Positions 6,585 through 15,336 of a DNA stretch of 64,000 bases are shown here, in pieces; the stretch's first letter is position 1, and each line of letters begins with the position of its first letter. The notes below the pieces were generated by a model. The model did no database searches. It worked only from the letters and a program-made list of their open reading frames with translations, and was not told the origin of the DNA. The position numbers and the translations under genes are program-made. The stretch is from Planctomycetaceae bacterium. GTDB lineage: Bacteria; Planctomycetota; Planctomycetia; Planctomycetales; Planctomycetaceae. The stretch spans positions 1-64,000 of the forward strand of contig JAKFUF010000070.1 in the NCBI GenBank assembly GCA_021732845.1, given 5' to 3'.

Positions 6585-8036
6585 CTATTTCGACAAGACT
6601 TCCGCAATTCGGCGACCCATTTCCCGTGCGGACGGGTCGTCTTCACCGGTGATGATTTTCCCATCCACCAGCACATCATCGGCGTTGGTTCGCGGATTGC
6701 CAACAGCACCGGGCGGAGACATGATCGCGCCATTCTGTTCCGGGTGCCAGCGGCAGGAAGGCTGGGCCTGCCGTCCGTTGTAAATGCCGGCCGCCGCCTG
6801 CCGGGGTGGAGCGCAGACGCGCTTCCCCGCCAGCGGACTCTTGCCGTCGACTCTGGCCCACGCCAGTACGGAGACGGCGTTGCACAAGCCACAGACGTAT
6901 TTGTCCTGCGCCAGAAACTCGTTGATGAGCCGGTTGGCTTCGGCCTTCGTCGCCCGGTCCCCATTATAGGATGCATTGTTGTAGCGCCCCTCGAAGGCAT
7001 ACTGATACATCGACGAACCCCAGCCCCCAGAGAACAGGATCGCATCGAAGTCGCGCGCCTTGACCTCGCTGAGAGCCACGTCCGGCGTCACCACGCCGCC
7101 GTCAGGTCCCTCGCCGGAACCGTGATGTGGGCGGCTGGGCGTCTTGCGGCCCGCAGCCACGGTCACCCGGATGCCTGCCCGTTCCAGTTCCGCCCGCGGG
7201 TCGGCGTATTCGCGATAAAAGAAGTCTCCATTGGCAATCACGATCAGCACCCGTTTGCCGGTCGCGGTCGTCGGCGAACTGGGCGGCGTGGGCGTGGATG
7301 GACGAGTCGGAGATGCTGAGGGGGTGCCCGCTGGCCGTCCGCTGGGCGTTCCGGTTGATGTCGGTGGGGCGGTGGTGGTCCGGGCAATGGCGATTGGTCC
7401 GCCGCTCACCGAGCAAACTTCAACGGAGTGAAACTCGGTCTCGCTTTCCCAGGCGAGCAGAGCCAACTGCTGAGGCTGCGGCAACCTCCACAGATCGGAA
7501 AGTGAGAGATCGCTGCCATCGGTCGCGACTTTCGCGATCTCCTTGTCGTCCAGCAAACTCCGCAGACTGTCTTTGCGGACCTCAATGGTGATCGTGTAAC
7601 GCCTGCCGTTTTCCAGCCGCATGTTTTCGCGGCGCGTGCTGTTTTCGCGAATCGACTGGCCGCCAATGTTCTGGAACCCGGCGAGGTTCATCCCCCACGC
7701 ATCAACTTCGAACGCCACCTGCCGATCTCCCTGAACCACCACCGCCCCCACGGAGTGACGTCCAGTCTTGCGCGTGAAGCTGATGCGCAAGTCGTATTCG
7801 CCCCGCGGAGTCACCGGTAACACGATCCGCCCGCCGGTCGCGGCGTTCACCGTTAGCGATTTGTCGGTCTTCCGCCACTCCCCCGCGACGGACTGTTTGG
7901 TGTCAACTGCCGGAAGCAGCGATTCCCATTTCGGCTCTGCGGCGTGGCTTGGTTTCAAGCTCATGAACGCCAGCACTGCCGTCAGCACCATTTGGACAAT
8001 GACGCGCTGGACTTGCTGCCCGCGGAAAAGTGACAT
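6585..8036 (-). CDS. Exported two-domain protein with C-terminal DJ-1/PfpI domain
   Basis: 483 residues from the ATG at 8036, chosen because AAAGG lies about 8 nt upstream and a signal peptide follows directly (VIVQMVLTAVLAFMSLKPSHA); the open frame continues further upstream. Residues about 35-230 form a jelly-roll-like beta domain (WESLLPAVDTKQSVAGEW...), resembling the exported sugar-binding domains common in planctomycetes. A Ser/Thr/Pro linker (TGTPSGRPAGTPSASPTR) follows. Residues about 260-483 are a DJ-1/PfpI glutaminase-like domain: RVLIVIANGDFFYREY, DAILFSGGWG, nucleophile elbow VCGLCNAVSVLA with Cys385, and a late VDGKIITGEDDPSA. DJ-1/PfpI proteins include proteases, glyoxalases and chaperones; which applies here cannot be told. 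First gene of a two-gene leftward unit. Confidence 0.85.
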   Translation of the reverse strand: MSLFRGQQVQRVIVQMVLTAVLAFMSLKPSHAAEPKWESLLPAVDTKQSVAGEWRKTDKSLTVNAATGGRIVLPVTPRGEYDLRISFTRKTGRHSVGAVVVQGDRQVAFEVDAWGMNLAGFQNIGGQSIRENSTRRENMRLENGRRYTITIEVRKDSLRSLLDDKEIAKVATDGSDLSLSDLWRLPQPQQLALLAWESETEFHSVEVCSVSGGPIAIARTTTAPPTSTGTPSGRPAGTPSASPTRPSTPTPPSSPTTATGKRVLIVIANGDFFYREYADPRAELERAGIRVTVAAGRKTPSRPHHGSGEGPDGGVVTPDVALSEVKARDFDAILFSGGWGSSMYQYAFEGRYNNASYNGDRATKAEANRLINEFLAQDKYVCGLCNAVSVLAWARVDGKSPLAGKRVCAPPRQAAAGIYNGRQAQPSCRWHPEQNGAIMSPPGAVGNPRTNADDVLVDGKIITGEDDPSAREMGRRIAEVLSK

Positions 8037-8502
8037 GCTGCAGCCTTTCGAGAGATGTCCGGGTTGGAGCCATGGTTCTGAATTTGGCACTGACGAATCG
8101 CGCCGCAGGTCTCTGCCCGATGTTGCCGGGACCACAAACTTTAAAAAATCGCAGACAACTTCTCTGGTATACAGTCACCCGCCGCGAGTTTCTGAAGAAT
8201 TCGTCATTGTCGATCCTTCTTTAAACCCGCGACCTTCCGCACGGTGCCGGTGTTGTTCAGATCCGAGCGAAAATCAGCAATCGGCTCGCTCCCACTTCGA
8301 AACACGCGTGATCAATTGCGGCCCGTGCTCTCCCCGTCTTTGTCGCAAATCCGGCAAAACTGTCATAGAAGGTCGGCGTGGGGGACGATAATGAACAGTG
8401 TGAATGGCTGATGTTGCCATTTGCGGGCCACTACGTCCGGCGCAAAGTCTACAAGCTGCTCCGGTTACATCCGCTCGTGTCCGCCGGCGTCGCTTTCGCG
8501 TT
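8037..8502. other. Divergent intergenic region
   Basis: About 465 bp between two divergently transcribed genes, so promoters for both should lie here. It is more AT-rich near 8150-8230 than its surroundings. No convincing -35/-10 pair, operator or RNA was found; the open frame of the rightward gene extends back to 8404, but that stretch looks non-coding. Confidence 0.4.
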
Positions 8503-11346
8503 ATGACCCAATTCTTCCAAAGACGCGATCCCTGGGGAAACAGTGTTGCCGTCTGGATCATCTGTGGAATGGTGTTCTGCCTCCCCATAGCCATCTGGGG
8601 CATGCGGCAACTGCGGATGGAGAATGAAGTCCAGGACTGGGTTGGTCACGACAATCCGCACGCCAAGGCCTATCGGTGGGCGAAATCGAAGTTCCCCGGC
8701 AAAGACGCCTTCCTGTTCAGTTGGGAAGGCAGCCACCTCGGCGACCCCCGTATCGGATTGTTTGTCGACAAGGTCCTCGGAACGCCGGGAGCCGACGGCA
8801 TCCGCCAGGGCGGGATGCAGCAGGTGGCCGCCATCCGCACCCCGTCCGAGCTGATTGGACAGATTCAGCAATCCTCCAACTGCACTCGGGCTGAAGCGAT
8901 TCGGCGGGCGCAGGGGCTGCTGGTCGGCCCCGGTCCCCTCTGCGTGCAGCTTGCCGAGACTGCCAGGACGCACCAGGACGAAATCAAACGCATCCTGAAG
9001 GAGCGATCCCTCAGTCAATTGGGTCTGGCGCTCACGATCAGCGGCCCTGCCATGGAGCCTCAGGTCACTGTGCCCACGGACGAGGGTCAAGCCGACGATT
9101 CGGCGGATCCGGTTTGGAAAGCCCACGACCTGCAAATCCAGTGGACCGGCTGCCGCCCGCAGGACAGCCGCGTCGCGCAGGTCTCCACGCTGCTGAAGAC
9201 GCTGTCGGTGCCCGATGTCAGCGGCCCCATTCTGCAGGACGCCTTCTTTCTGCCGGGCACCCCGGTGGCCCTTGCCATTCAACTCAGCGAGTCTGGCGAT
9301 GCTGAACGCACGCCGACGCTCGACAAGCTGCTGGCTGCTGCCGAAGAAGTTGGCATTCCTGAGAAAAGCATCCACATGGGTGGCGCAGCCGTGGCTGGCT
9401 CCGCCCTCAACCGCGAGGTCACACGGGCCACGTGGAACCCTGCGGCCCCCTGGTTCAAGTTGCATGAGCGTTCGCTGTTGGGTTTGTCCCTGATCATCGG
9501 ATGCGCGTTCGCCTATTGGATGCTCCGCAGCCTGTGGCTCACGGTCCTTGTTCTCGGCATGGCCTGCTTTTCAGTCATGGTCTCCCTGGCACTGCTGCCA
9601 ATCCTCGGCAACTTTTGGCTGTGGCGGGAGGTGACCTCCAGCCACGGGACCATGAACATGGTCCTCATAGTCATGCCGCCGTTGCTGATGTTCACCACCA
9701 TTTCTGGCGGCGTGCATCTCGTGAACTACTGGAAGCATGCCGCCCGGCTCGATGTGAATACCGCCGCCAGCAGCGCCCTGGAAGCAGCTTGGACTCCGTG
9801 CTTCTGGGCCTGTTCCACCACCGCGCTCGGACTGGCGTCGCTGTGCGTCAGCTCACTCCAGCCGATTCGCGACTTCGGCCTGTACTCCGCGATGGGAGTG
9901 ATGATCTCCCTGGCGGTGATCCTGTTTGGACTGCCTGCGCTGCTGCACCTGTTCCCCGCCCGGGTGCCGGAAGAACACGAACTCGACACTTCGGGATGGC
10001 GCTGGTATGGCGCCGGCATCAACCGCGTCAAAGTCGCCATCATCAGTCTCTCGCTGCTGGTCGCCATCGGAGCCACCTCTGGACTGTCACGATTCCAGAC
10101 CGAGACCAAGGTCATCCGTTACTTCTCGGAGCGCACGCGTGTCGTGAAGGATTACGACTGGCTGGAACAAAACCTGGCCGGAGTCGTGCCGATCGAAGTC
10201 GTCGTCCGGTTTGACAAGGAAACACGCGGCGCGATGCGGTTCCTCCAGCGCGCCGAAAAGATCCGCCAGATCCAGGGTGAGATCTCCAAACTGCCGGACA
10301 TCTCCGGAAGCTTGTCGCTGGCCACATTCCTTCCCACTTCAGAGTACCCAGGAGAAAACGCGCCGCTGCGGGTGCGGCAGAAGTATTTCGCCAAGTCCCG
10401 CGTGGCTGAAACGCGCGTCGACGAAGAGGTGGCCACAAAATCGCTGCGAGTTTGCACAGGTGAAAAGGACACTGGCGAGTTCAATGCCGCCCAGGATGAA
10501 CTGTGGCGCATTACCGCTCACGTCTCCGTCATGTCCAAGACGAACTATGGCGATCTCACGAAGCAGATCGACCTGATCTGCCAGAATATCTTGCGCACGG
10601 TCTCCAGCGAACCTGCCGAGGACTTTCGGCAGGCGGACGAACAAAAGAACTTCCATCCGTGCGCCAGCCACCTCGTGACCGGCACGGCTCCGCTCTTTCT
10701 GGCGACGCAGGAGGAGCTGCTGCAGAGCCTCATCAACAGCTTCCTGCTGGCATTTGTCACCATCGGCGTGGCAATGATGCTGCAGCTCCGCAGCTTTGTC
10801 GGCGGACTCATTGCGATGCTCCCCAACGTCGCTCCCATCGGGATCGTGTTTGGCACGATTTCCTGGGCGGGGCAGGTCGTCGACATTGGCACGATCATCA
10901 CGGCCTCGATCGCCCTGGGGATCGCCGTCGACGGCACGCTGCACATCATCACCTGGTTCCGCCTGGGCGTGGAGGGCGGCAAAACCCGCGCGGCAGCGAT
11001 GATCGACGCCGTGGCTCACTGCGGCCCCGCACTGTGGCAAACCAGCGCGGTGATCATTGTCGGGCTGATTGCCCTGTATCCGTCAGACCTCGTGTTGATC
11101 AGCCGGTTTGGCTGGCTGATGGCCGCCCTGATCTTCGCGGCGCTGATTGCCGACTCCGTGTTGACACCCGCGCTGCTTGCCGGGCCGCTGGGGTGGATCC
11201 TGGAACGAAGATTTGCGGGACTGCATGACCCGTTGAAAAACGCAGAACGACCGGCCAGCTCGGTCACCGTCGATCCGCCCGAAGACGGCGAGGCGTTTCG
11301 GGCACACTTTGGACCATACGCCCCGCGCATCGCCCGCATTGACTGA
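8503..11346 (+). CDS. MMPL/RND superfamily exporter
   Basis: 947 residues from the ATG at 8503, chosen because the first membrane helix (SVAVWIICGMVFCLPIAIWG) begins about 11 residues later as in related proteins. The layout is that of MMPL/hydrophobe-RND transporters: helix 1, a large extracytoplasmic loop (about residues 40-320), five helices (about 325-520, including CAFAYWMLRSLWLTVLVLGM and PPLLMFTTISGGVHLVNYW), another helix with a second large loop (about 540-745), then five helices with the matching IALGIAVDGTLHIITW segment and a cytoplasmic tail. Family members use the proton gradient to export lipids, hopanoids or hydrophobic compounds. The substrate is unknown and no adaptor gene is adjacent, which is normal for this family. 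Confidence 0.85.
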   Translation: MTQFFQRRDPWGNSVAVWIICGMVFCLPIAIWGMRQLRMENEVQDWVGHDNPHAKAYRWAKSKFPGKDAFLFSWEGSHLGDPRIGLFVDKVLGTPGADGIRQGGMQQVAAIRTPSELIGQIQQSSNCTRAEAIRRAQGLLVGPGPLCVQLAETARTHQDEIKRILKERSLSQLGLALTISGPAMEPQVTVPTDEGQADDSADPVWKAHDLQIQWTGCRPQDSRVAQVSTLLKTLSVPDVSGPILQDAFFLPGTPVALAIQLSESGDAERTPTLDKLLAAAEEVGIPEKSIHMGGAAVAGSALNREVTRATWNPAAPWFKLHERSLLGLSLIIGCAFAYWMLRSLWLTVLVLGMACFSVMVSLALLPILGNFWLWREVTSSHGTMNMVLIVMPPLLMFTTISGGVHLVNYWKHAARLDVNTAASSALEAAWTPCFWACSTTALGLASLCVSSLQPIRDFGLYSAMGVMISLAVILFGLPALLHLFPARVPEEHELDTSGWRWYGAGINRVKVAIISLSLLVAIGATSGLSRFQTETKVIRYFSERTRVVKDYDWLEQNLAGVVPIEVVVRFDKETRGAMRFLQRAEKIRQIQGEISKLPDISGSLSLATFLPTSEYPGENAPLRVRQKYFAKSRVAETRVDEEVATKSLRVCTGEKDTGEFNAAQDELWRITAHVSVMSKTNYGDLTKQIDLICQNILRTVSSEPAEDFRQADEQKNFHPCASHLVTGTAPLFLATQEELLQSLINSFLLAFVTIGVAMMLQLRSFVGGLIAMLPNVAPIGIVFGTISWAGQVVDIGTIITASIALGIAVDGTLHIITWFRLGVEGGKTRAAAMIDAVAHCGPALWQTSAVIIVGLIALYPSDLVLISRFGWLMAALIFAALIADSVLTPALLAGPLGWILERRFAGLHDPLKNAERPASSVTVDPPEDGEAFRAHFGPYAPRIARID

Positions 11347-11353
11347 GTCAACT

Positions 11354-11380
11354 GTAGAATGGCCTTCCGAGGCCGTTCGG
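11354..11380. repeat. Inverted partial copy of the RAYT-flanking repeat
   Basis: GTAGAATGGCCTTCCGAGG is close to the reverse complement of the core CCGAGGAAGGCCATCTTAC found at 11530 and 11903. It lies eight bases after the MMPL stop codon. Together with the other two copies it suggests that this REP-like unit spread with the adjacent transposase. Confidence 0.5.
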
Positions 11381-11428
11381 TGGGCGGTTGACTTTCACTC
11401 GCCGAAGAATCCCGGATGGGCATCTCAC

Positions 11429-11869
11429 TCATGGTGCGAGGTTTGGCCCCGCCCCAGTGCGCTTGCAAGATTGAGACGGCGTTTGCCATATCGATTGGCT
11501 GAGGCAGCGTCGAATGTCCATCGGGACGGCCGAGGAAGGCCATCTTACGCGTGGCACGACTAAACGCCGATTCTCAAACGTCCAACCACGCACTTCCCAA
11601 TCGGGGCGAACCCAGACCGAATACGACTGTGCAGGCAAGTTCGCCTTCACGGGATTAACGGCGATGTACTGAATCGTCCGCCACAGGTGTTCTTCGTCAC
11701 GAATGATGCGATCAAAGGCCTCTTGCTGCCATAAATCCGCCTTTGTGCCGGTTGCAGAATTGATCCGATTGGAACAGAACTGCTTCCAGGTCCCGACGAT
11801 ATTTTCCAGTGGCTGACTCTCACCATCCAGCGGCCGGACAATGGCATGAACGTGGTTCGGCATCACCAC
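11429..11869 (-). pseudogene. Decayed RAYT/IS200-like Y1 transposase fragment
   Basis: The frame begins YVVMPNHVHAIVRP, the HUH metal-binding motif (HVH) of Y1/RAYT 'REP-associated tyrosine transposases', and continues with WKQFCSNRINS, LWQQEAFDRIIRDEEHLWRTIQYIAVNPVKA, all typical of the C-terminal two thirds of this family. In intact RAYTs about 80-100 residues precede YVVMPNHVH; here a TGA stop lies immediately before that Tyr and the upstream DNA is one of the 31-bp repeats. The C-terminal 35 residues are read through the other repeat and are not family-like. The gene is therefore truncated at both ends and probably inactive. Confidence 0.75.
11530..11560. repeat. 31-bp direct repeat, copy 1 (RAYT-associated)
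   Basis: CCGAGGAAGGCCATCTTACG and the following GTGGCACGAC match the copy at 11903-11933 with one mismatch (T for C). The two copies bracket the recognisable part of the transposase fragment, as expected for REP-like sequences that RAYT enzymes act on. Confidence 0.7.
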
Positions 11870-11902
11870 GTATCAATGAGTGAAGGGAAGGTCGACCGTC
11901 CA

Positions 11903-11933
11903 CCGAGGAAGGCCATCCTACGCGTGGCACGAC
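11903..11933. repeat. 31-bp direct repeat, copy 2 (RAYT-associated)
   Basis: Second copy of the repeat flanking the transposase fragment, reading CCGAGGAAGGCCATCCTACG then CGTGGCACGAC-type sequence in the same orientation as copy 1. It replaces the DNA where the transposase N-terminus should be. Confidence 0.7.
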
Positions 11934-11944
11934 CACACTCCTCC

Positions 11945-13996
11945 TCACGGATCCTTGTGACCCCGCTGGAGCCACGCCCACTTGAACAAGTTGCGCGTGT
12001 CAATGTAGCGGGACTCGTTGGTCGTGGCTCCCAGTACGATCACATACAGCCGGTCGGCATCGCGCTCGCCGCTGGAGATGAGGCACGAACCTGCCGCGCG
12101 CGTCGTGCCGGTCTTCACGCCGCCGAAGCCAGAAATCTCCAGCAGGCGGTTGGTGTTTTTCCAGACAACATTCCGCTGATAGCCGCCCTTCCCAGTGAGT
12201 TTGCAGCCATGCTGGCGGGTCTTCACGATCTCGCAAAACAGCGGAGACTTCTCGGCGGCGGACGCCAGTTTCACGAGATCGCGGGCGGATGAAACGTGCT
12301 TTCGATCGGGCAGGCCGTGCGGATTCATGAATTTTGTGTCGGTCATTCCCAGCGTTTTTGCCGTCCGATTCATCTCTGCGATGAACCGCGCCGCTTTGCC
12401 CTGACCGGGAGCCTCGGCCTCAAATCGGTTGCCAAAATGTTCGGCCAGGACCACGGCGGCATCGTTGCCCGAGGGCAGCAGCAGGCCGTAAAGCATCTCC
12501 CGAACCGGCAGCTTCTCGCCTGCCCGCACCGCGGCAGACGATCCTTCCGTCTGGTCAGCGTTTTCAGAGACCGTGACGAGTTCATCCAAAACCTTGGGGT
12601 CCTTCTCCGCCAGCGAGAGCGTGAGATAGGCGGTCATCACCTTGGTGGTGCTGGCGATCTCCAGAGGCAGGTCAGTCTGGCTGCCCCACAGGATCGTCCC
12701 GGTCTTGGCGTCGGCGATCACCCACGCTTCGGCGGTCACGAGGGGCGGTCCGCTGACGGAATCGGCCGGCTTTAGTTCCAGGACTTCGCTGTTGACCACC
12801 TCTGGTTCAGGGACCGGCGCGGCGGTGACGACGAGCGGGCTGAGAGCCGCCCACGTCGCGTCCGCCACTTCGCCGGTCGGGTCGAGCTTTCTCTGTTTTT
12901 GAAACGCCATCACGGCAGACTGCGTGGAGGGGCCGAATTCGCCGTCAATCGACAATTGCGGGGACGGTTGCGAGCGTTCATTCAACGTCCGCTGCAGGGC
13001 CATCACCAGTTCGCCCGTGTCGCCCTGCCGCAACTCGCTGCGCGGACCCTTGGCATCGTCCAGCGATTTGGGGTTGAACGTGTCATAGACCGCCCGGGCG
13101 ATCTCGGCACACAGCACGTTGCCGGCGTTGTCGGGCACCCAGCGCTGGTCCTGGTTGTCCGTGGTCAGCACACACAGCGCGATTGAGCCTGCGGGCGAAC
13201 TGATGACTCCCGCCGCCGTGCGAACCTTGGCCACGGAGCCCGTCTTGTGGGCGACCTTTGTTCCCGGCGGCAGGAAGCGGGGAAAGCGGTCCTTGTCGTC
13301 GCAGGCTTCCAAGTGCTTCAGCATCTCTTCCGAAGCCACGGGGCTTACCAGTTCACGGCGTTGAATGCGTTCCAGCAACTGGATCATCTCCGCGGCAGTC
13401 GTGCTTCCCAGCCCAAAACGCGCGCTTCGATCGGGAAAGATCGTGGTTTCGCCGCGAAACACCTTGGAATGCAGCTTGGTGTTTGCAAACCCCATCTGCT
13501 CCATGGTGGCAGCGGTACTGGGCAGGCCGATCTGGTCGACCACGAGGTTCGTGGCCGTGTTGTCCGAAAAGGCGATCATCAGCCGGATGGCGTCGCGAAC
13601 GGTGAAGGTCATGCCGGGCGAAAAGTGCGATGTCAGCACCCCGGAGCCCGGCACCTTGTCTTCCGCCTTGAGGGTCACGACCGCATTCAAATCGAGCTTG
13701 CCCATTTCCGCCTGGTGGTAAGCCTCGACCATCACCGGCAGCTTGATAAGGCTGGCCGTGGGCATTGGCTCGGTCTCGCGATAGCCGAAGCCCCGGCCGG
13801 TTTCGATCAGCTTGACGGCGACCGCCACCTGTCCCTTGTGGGCGGCGATCAGTGGCTCCAACCGCGCCTGAAGCTCCGCGTCATTGGCCCGGGCCGTGAC
13901 GCAAATCCAGCCAACCAGCAGAGCAGTCAGGCAGCGAGTCGACCAAAGGCTCAGGCGCTGAACAACGATGCACTTCGTAGGATGAAAGCCAGACAT
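11945..13996 (-). CDS. Fused class A beta-lactamase-like / PG-binding / S11 D-Ala-D-Ala carboxypeptidase
   Basis: 683 residues from the ATG at 13996, chosen because GGGGG lies upstream and a signal peptide follows (CLTALLVGWICVTARA, to about residue 37). Three domains. (1) Residues 40-310, class A beta-lactamase fold: SxxK at Ser82-Lys85, SDN 144-146, KTG 251-253; I do not see the ExxLN omega-loop motif needed for efficient hydrolysis. (2) Residues 318-388, peptidoglycan-binding domain 1 (LRQGDTGELVMALQ, DGEFGPSTQSAVMAFQ). (3) Residues 415-683, peptidase S11: SxxK Ser449-Lys452, SGN 509-511, KTG 628-630 (VKTGTT). S11 enzymes trim D-Ala from stem peptides in the periplasm. Two complete serine active-site sets in one exported protein are unusual. 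Confidence 0.85.
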   Translation of the reverse strand: MSGFHPTKCIVVQRLSLWSTRCLTALLVGWICVTARANDAELQARLEPLIAAHKGQVAVAVKLIETGRGFGYRETEPMPTASLIKLPVMVEAYHQAEMGKLDLNAVVTLKAEDKVPGSGVLTSHFSPGMTFTVRDAIRLMIAFSDNTATNLVVDQIGLPSTAATMEQMGFANTKLHSKVFRGETTIFPDRSARFGLGSTTAAEMIQLLERIQRRELVSPVASEEMLKHLEACDDKDRFPRFLPPGTKVAHKTGSVAKVRTAAGVISSPAGSIALCVLTTDNQDQRWVPDNAGNVLCAEIARAVYDTFNPKSLDDAKGPRSELRQGDTGELVMALQRTLNERSQPSPQLSIDGEFGPSTQSAVMAFQKQRKLDPTGEVADATWAALSPLVVTAAPVPEPEVVNSEVLELKPADSVSGPPLVTAEAWVIADAKTGTILWGSQTDLPLEIASTTKVMTAYLTLSLAEKDPKVLDELVTVSENADQTEGSSAAVRAGEKLPVREMLYGLLLPSGNDAAVVLAEHFGNRFEAEAPGQGKAARFIAEMNRTAKTLGMTDTKFMNPHGLPDRKHVSSARDLVKLASAAEKSPLFCEIVKTRQHGCKLTGKGGYQRNVVWKNTNRLLEISGFGGVKTGTTRAAGSCLISSGERDADRLYVIVLGATTNESRYIDTRNLFKWAWLQRGHKDP

Positions 13997-14327
13997 GGAA
14001 CCCCCAACCAAAATTCGTGGGCAAGGTCCGCATCCCCGGCGCTCAATTGCCTGCCGCGCGGACGTGGGACACCGTATCGAATTTCGCGGAGATTTGCATG
14101 CACGACGTGCCCGGCAAACGCCTGTTTTCACCTGGCTTGAACTTCAAATGTACGACTAAAATTGTGAAAGTTCACTGATTGTCTTGGAGTACTCGCGATG
14201 TGCCGCGTGAGCTGCATCCTGCGTCGAAATCCTTGCAGGCAGCTCAAACTCACTTCACAGTCCGTGAAACTTGAATTTGAAAAGTGAACTGACCACCGCG
14301 AGGTCCTGTCCAATCGAAAATCGAAAA
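13997..14327. other. Intergenic region upstream of the fused carboxypeptidase gene
   Basis: About 330 bp. It should contain the promoter of the leftward carboxypeptidase gene and the end of the leftward histidine kinase gene. The only structure noted is an AATCGAAAATCGAAAATCA stretch at 14312-14330 that runs into the kinase stop codon; related AATCGAAAAT runs occur at 29701-29725 and 60371-60401. Confidence 0.4.
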
Positions 14328-15236
14328 TCATCCCACGATCGCCCCCGGCAGATCCACTTCAAACATCGCCCCGCGTTGGGCACCGCGGCCATGAACGGTT
14401 ACTTTGCCCTTCAGTTTTCCCACCAGCGATTTCACGATGTACAGACCCAGGCCGGTGCCCTTGGTCGTCCGTTCAAGCTCCGATCCACCCCGGAAGAAGC
14501 GGCGGAAGATCTTGCTCCTCAGTTCAAAGGGAACACCCCGGCCGTTGTCGGAAATGCGGATGATGACGTGCTGCTTCTTGTCGGCCGCGGCAGGGGGCAG
14601 TTCCATTTGGACCGTGATCTCTGGTTCGCGCCCGCCGTACTTCACGGCGTTGTCCAAAAGGTTGCCGAAAATCATCTCCAGATCGCGGACGCGGCTCTTG
14701 AGCCGGCAGGGCAGCAGCTCAACTTTGACCCTTTCATGGGGCACGGCATAGCGGCGGCAGACATCTTCAGCACATTGAGCCACGAGGTCCGCCAGATGGA
14801 CTTCCTCCAGCGACTCGCGGGTGCGGTCAGCGTCCAGCCGGGCTGCAACCAGCAGGTGGTCGATCAGCGAATCCAGCCGCTGGACATCTTCCAGCATGAA
14901 CCTGTGGAATTCTTTCTGCTGCGCCTCGCTGACTTCACGCAGGTCCAACGTCTGCAGGTACAGCTTGATCGAGGCGATCGGCGACTTCAATTCATGCGTG
15001 ACGCTGTCGATGAAGTTCGCCTGCCGCTTGTTGAGGTTTACCTCCTTGATGGCCAGAACGAGGTACATCACCACGCCGACCATGATGAGGGCGAAAAACA
15101 CAGTGCCAATCGTCAGCAGCGTCCAGCGCTGCGAGCCGGCCTGGGTGATGATCCACAGGACCAGGAGTCCGACGATCAGCACCAGCAGGGTGACGCCGAG
15201 AATGATCGGCCAGGTCAGCGACGATCGTTTGAACAT
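14328..15236 (-). CDS. Membrane-bound sensor histidine kinase
   Basis: 302 residues. Two transmembrane helices (about 9-31 and 39-63) are separated by only a few residues, so there is almost no periplasmic sensor. Then come a HisKA domain with H-box VTHELKSPIASI (His81 predicted phosphorylation site) and an HATPase domain with N-box NLLDNAVKYGG, G1 SDNGRGVP, F-box FRRFFRG and G2 GTGLGLYIVKS. All catalytic motifs are intact. No response regulator gene is adjacent, so the partner is encoded elsewhere. With such a small extracytoplasmic part, the kinase may sense the membrane itself or a partner protein, possibly envelope stress given the cell-wall gene downstream; that is inference. Confidence 0.92.
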   Translation of the reverse strand: MFKRSSLTWPIILGVTLLVLIVGLLVLWIITQAGSQRWTLLTIGTVFFALIMVGVVMYLVLAIKEVNLNKRQANFIDSVTHELKSPIASIKLYLQTLDLREVSEAQQKEFHRFMLEDVQRLDSLIDHLLVAARLDADRTRESLEEVHLADLVAQCAEDVCRRYAVPHERVKVELLPCRLKSRVRDLEMIFGNLLDNAVKYGGREPEITVQMELPPAAADKKQHVIIRISDNGRGVPFELRSKIFRRFFRGGSELERTTKGTGLGLYIVKSLVGKLKGKVTVHGRGAQRGAMFEVDLPGAIVG

Positions 15237-15336
15237 GACGAGCCACGACAGTTCCCGCCAGCGTTGACCCGCCTTGCAGGCTGCTTACCCGCGAACGGTG
15301 TCGTGAATGGCGTCATCGGCTGATTATCGTGTTCCG

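Noticed and set aside
5508-7319. 603-codon open frame on the plus strand opposite the two exported-protein genes.
   Set aside because: The minus-strand genes have signal peptides, ribosome-binding sites and recognisable domains; the plus-strand frame has none.
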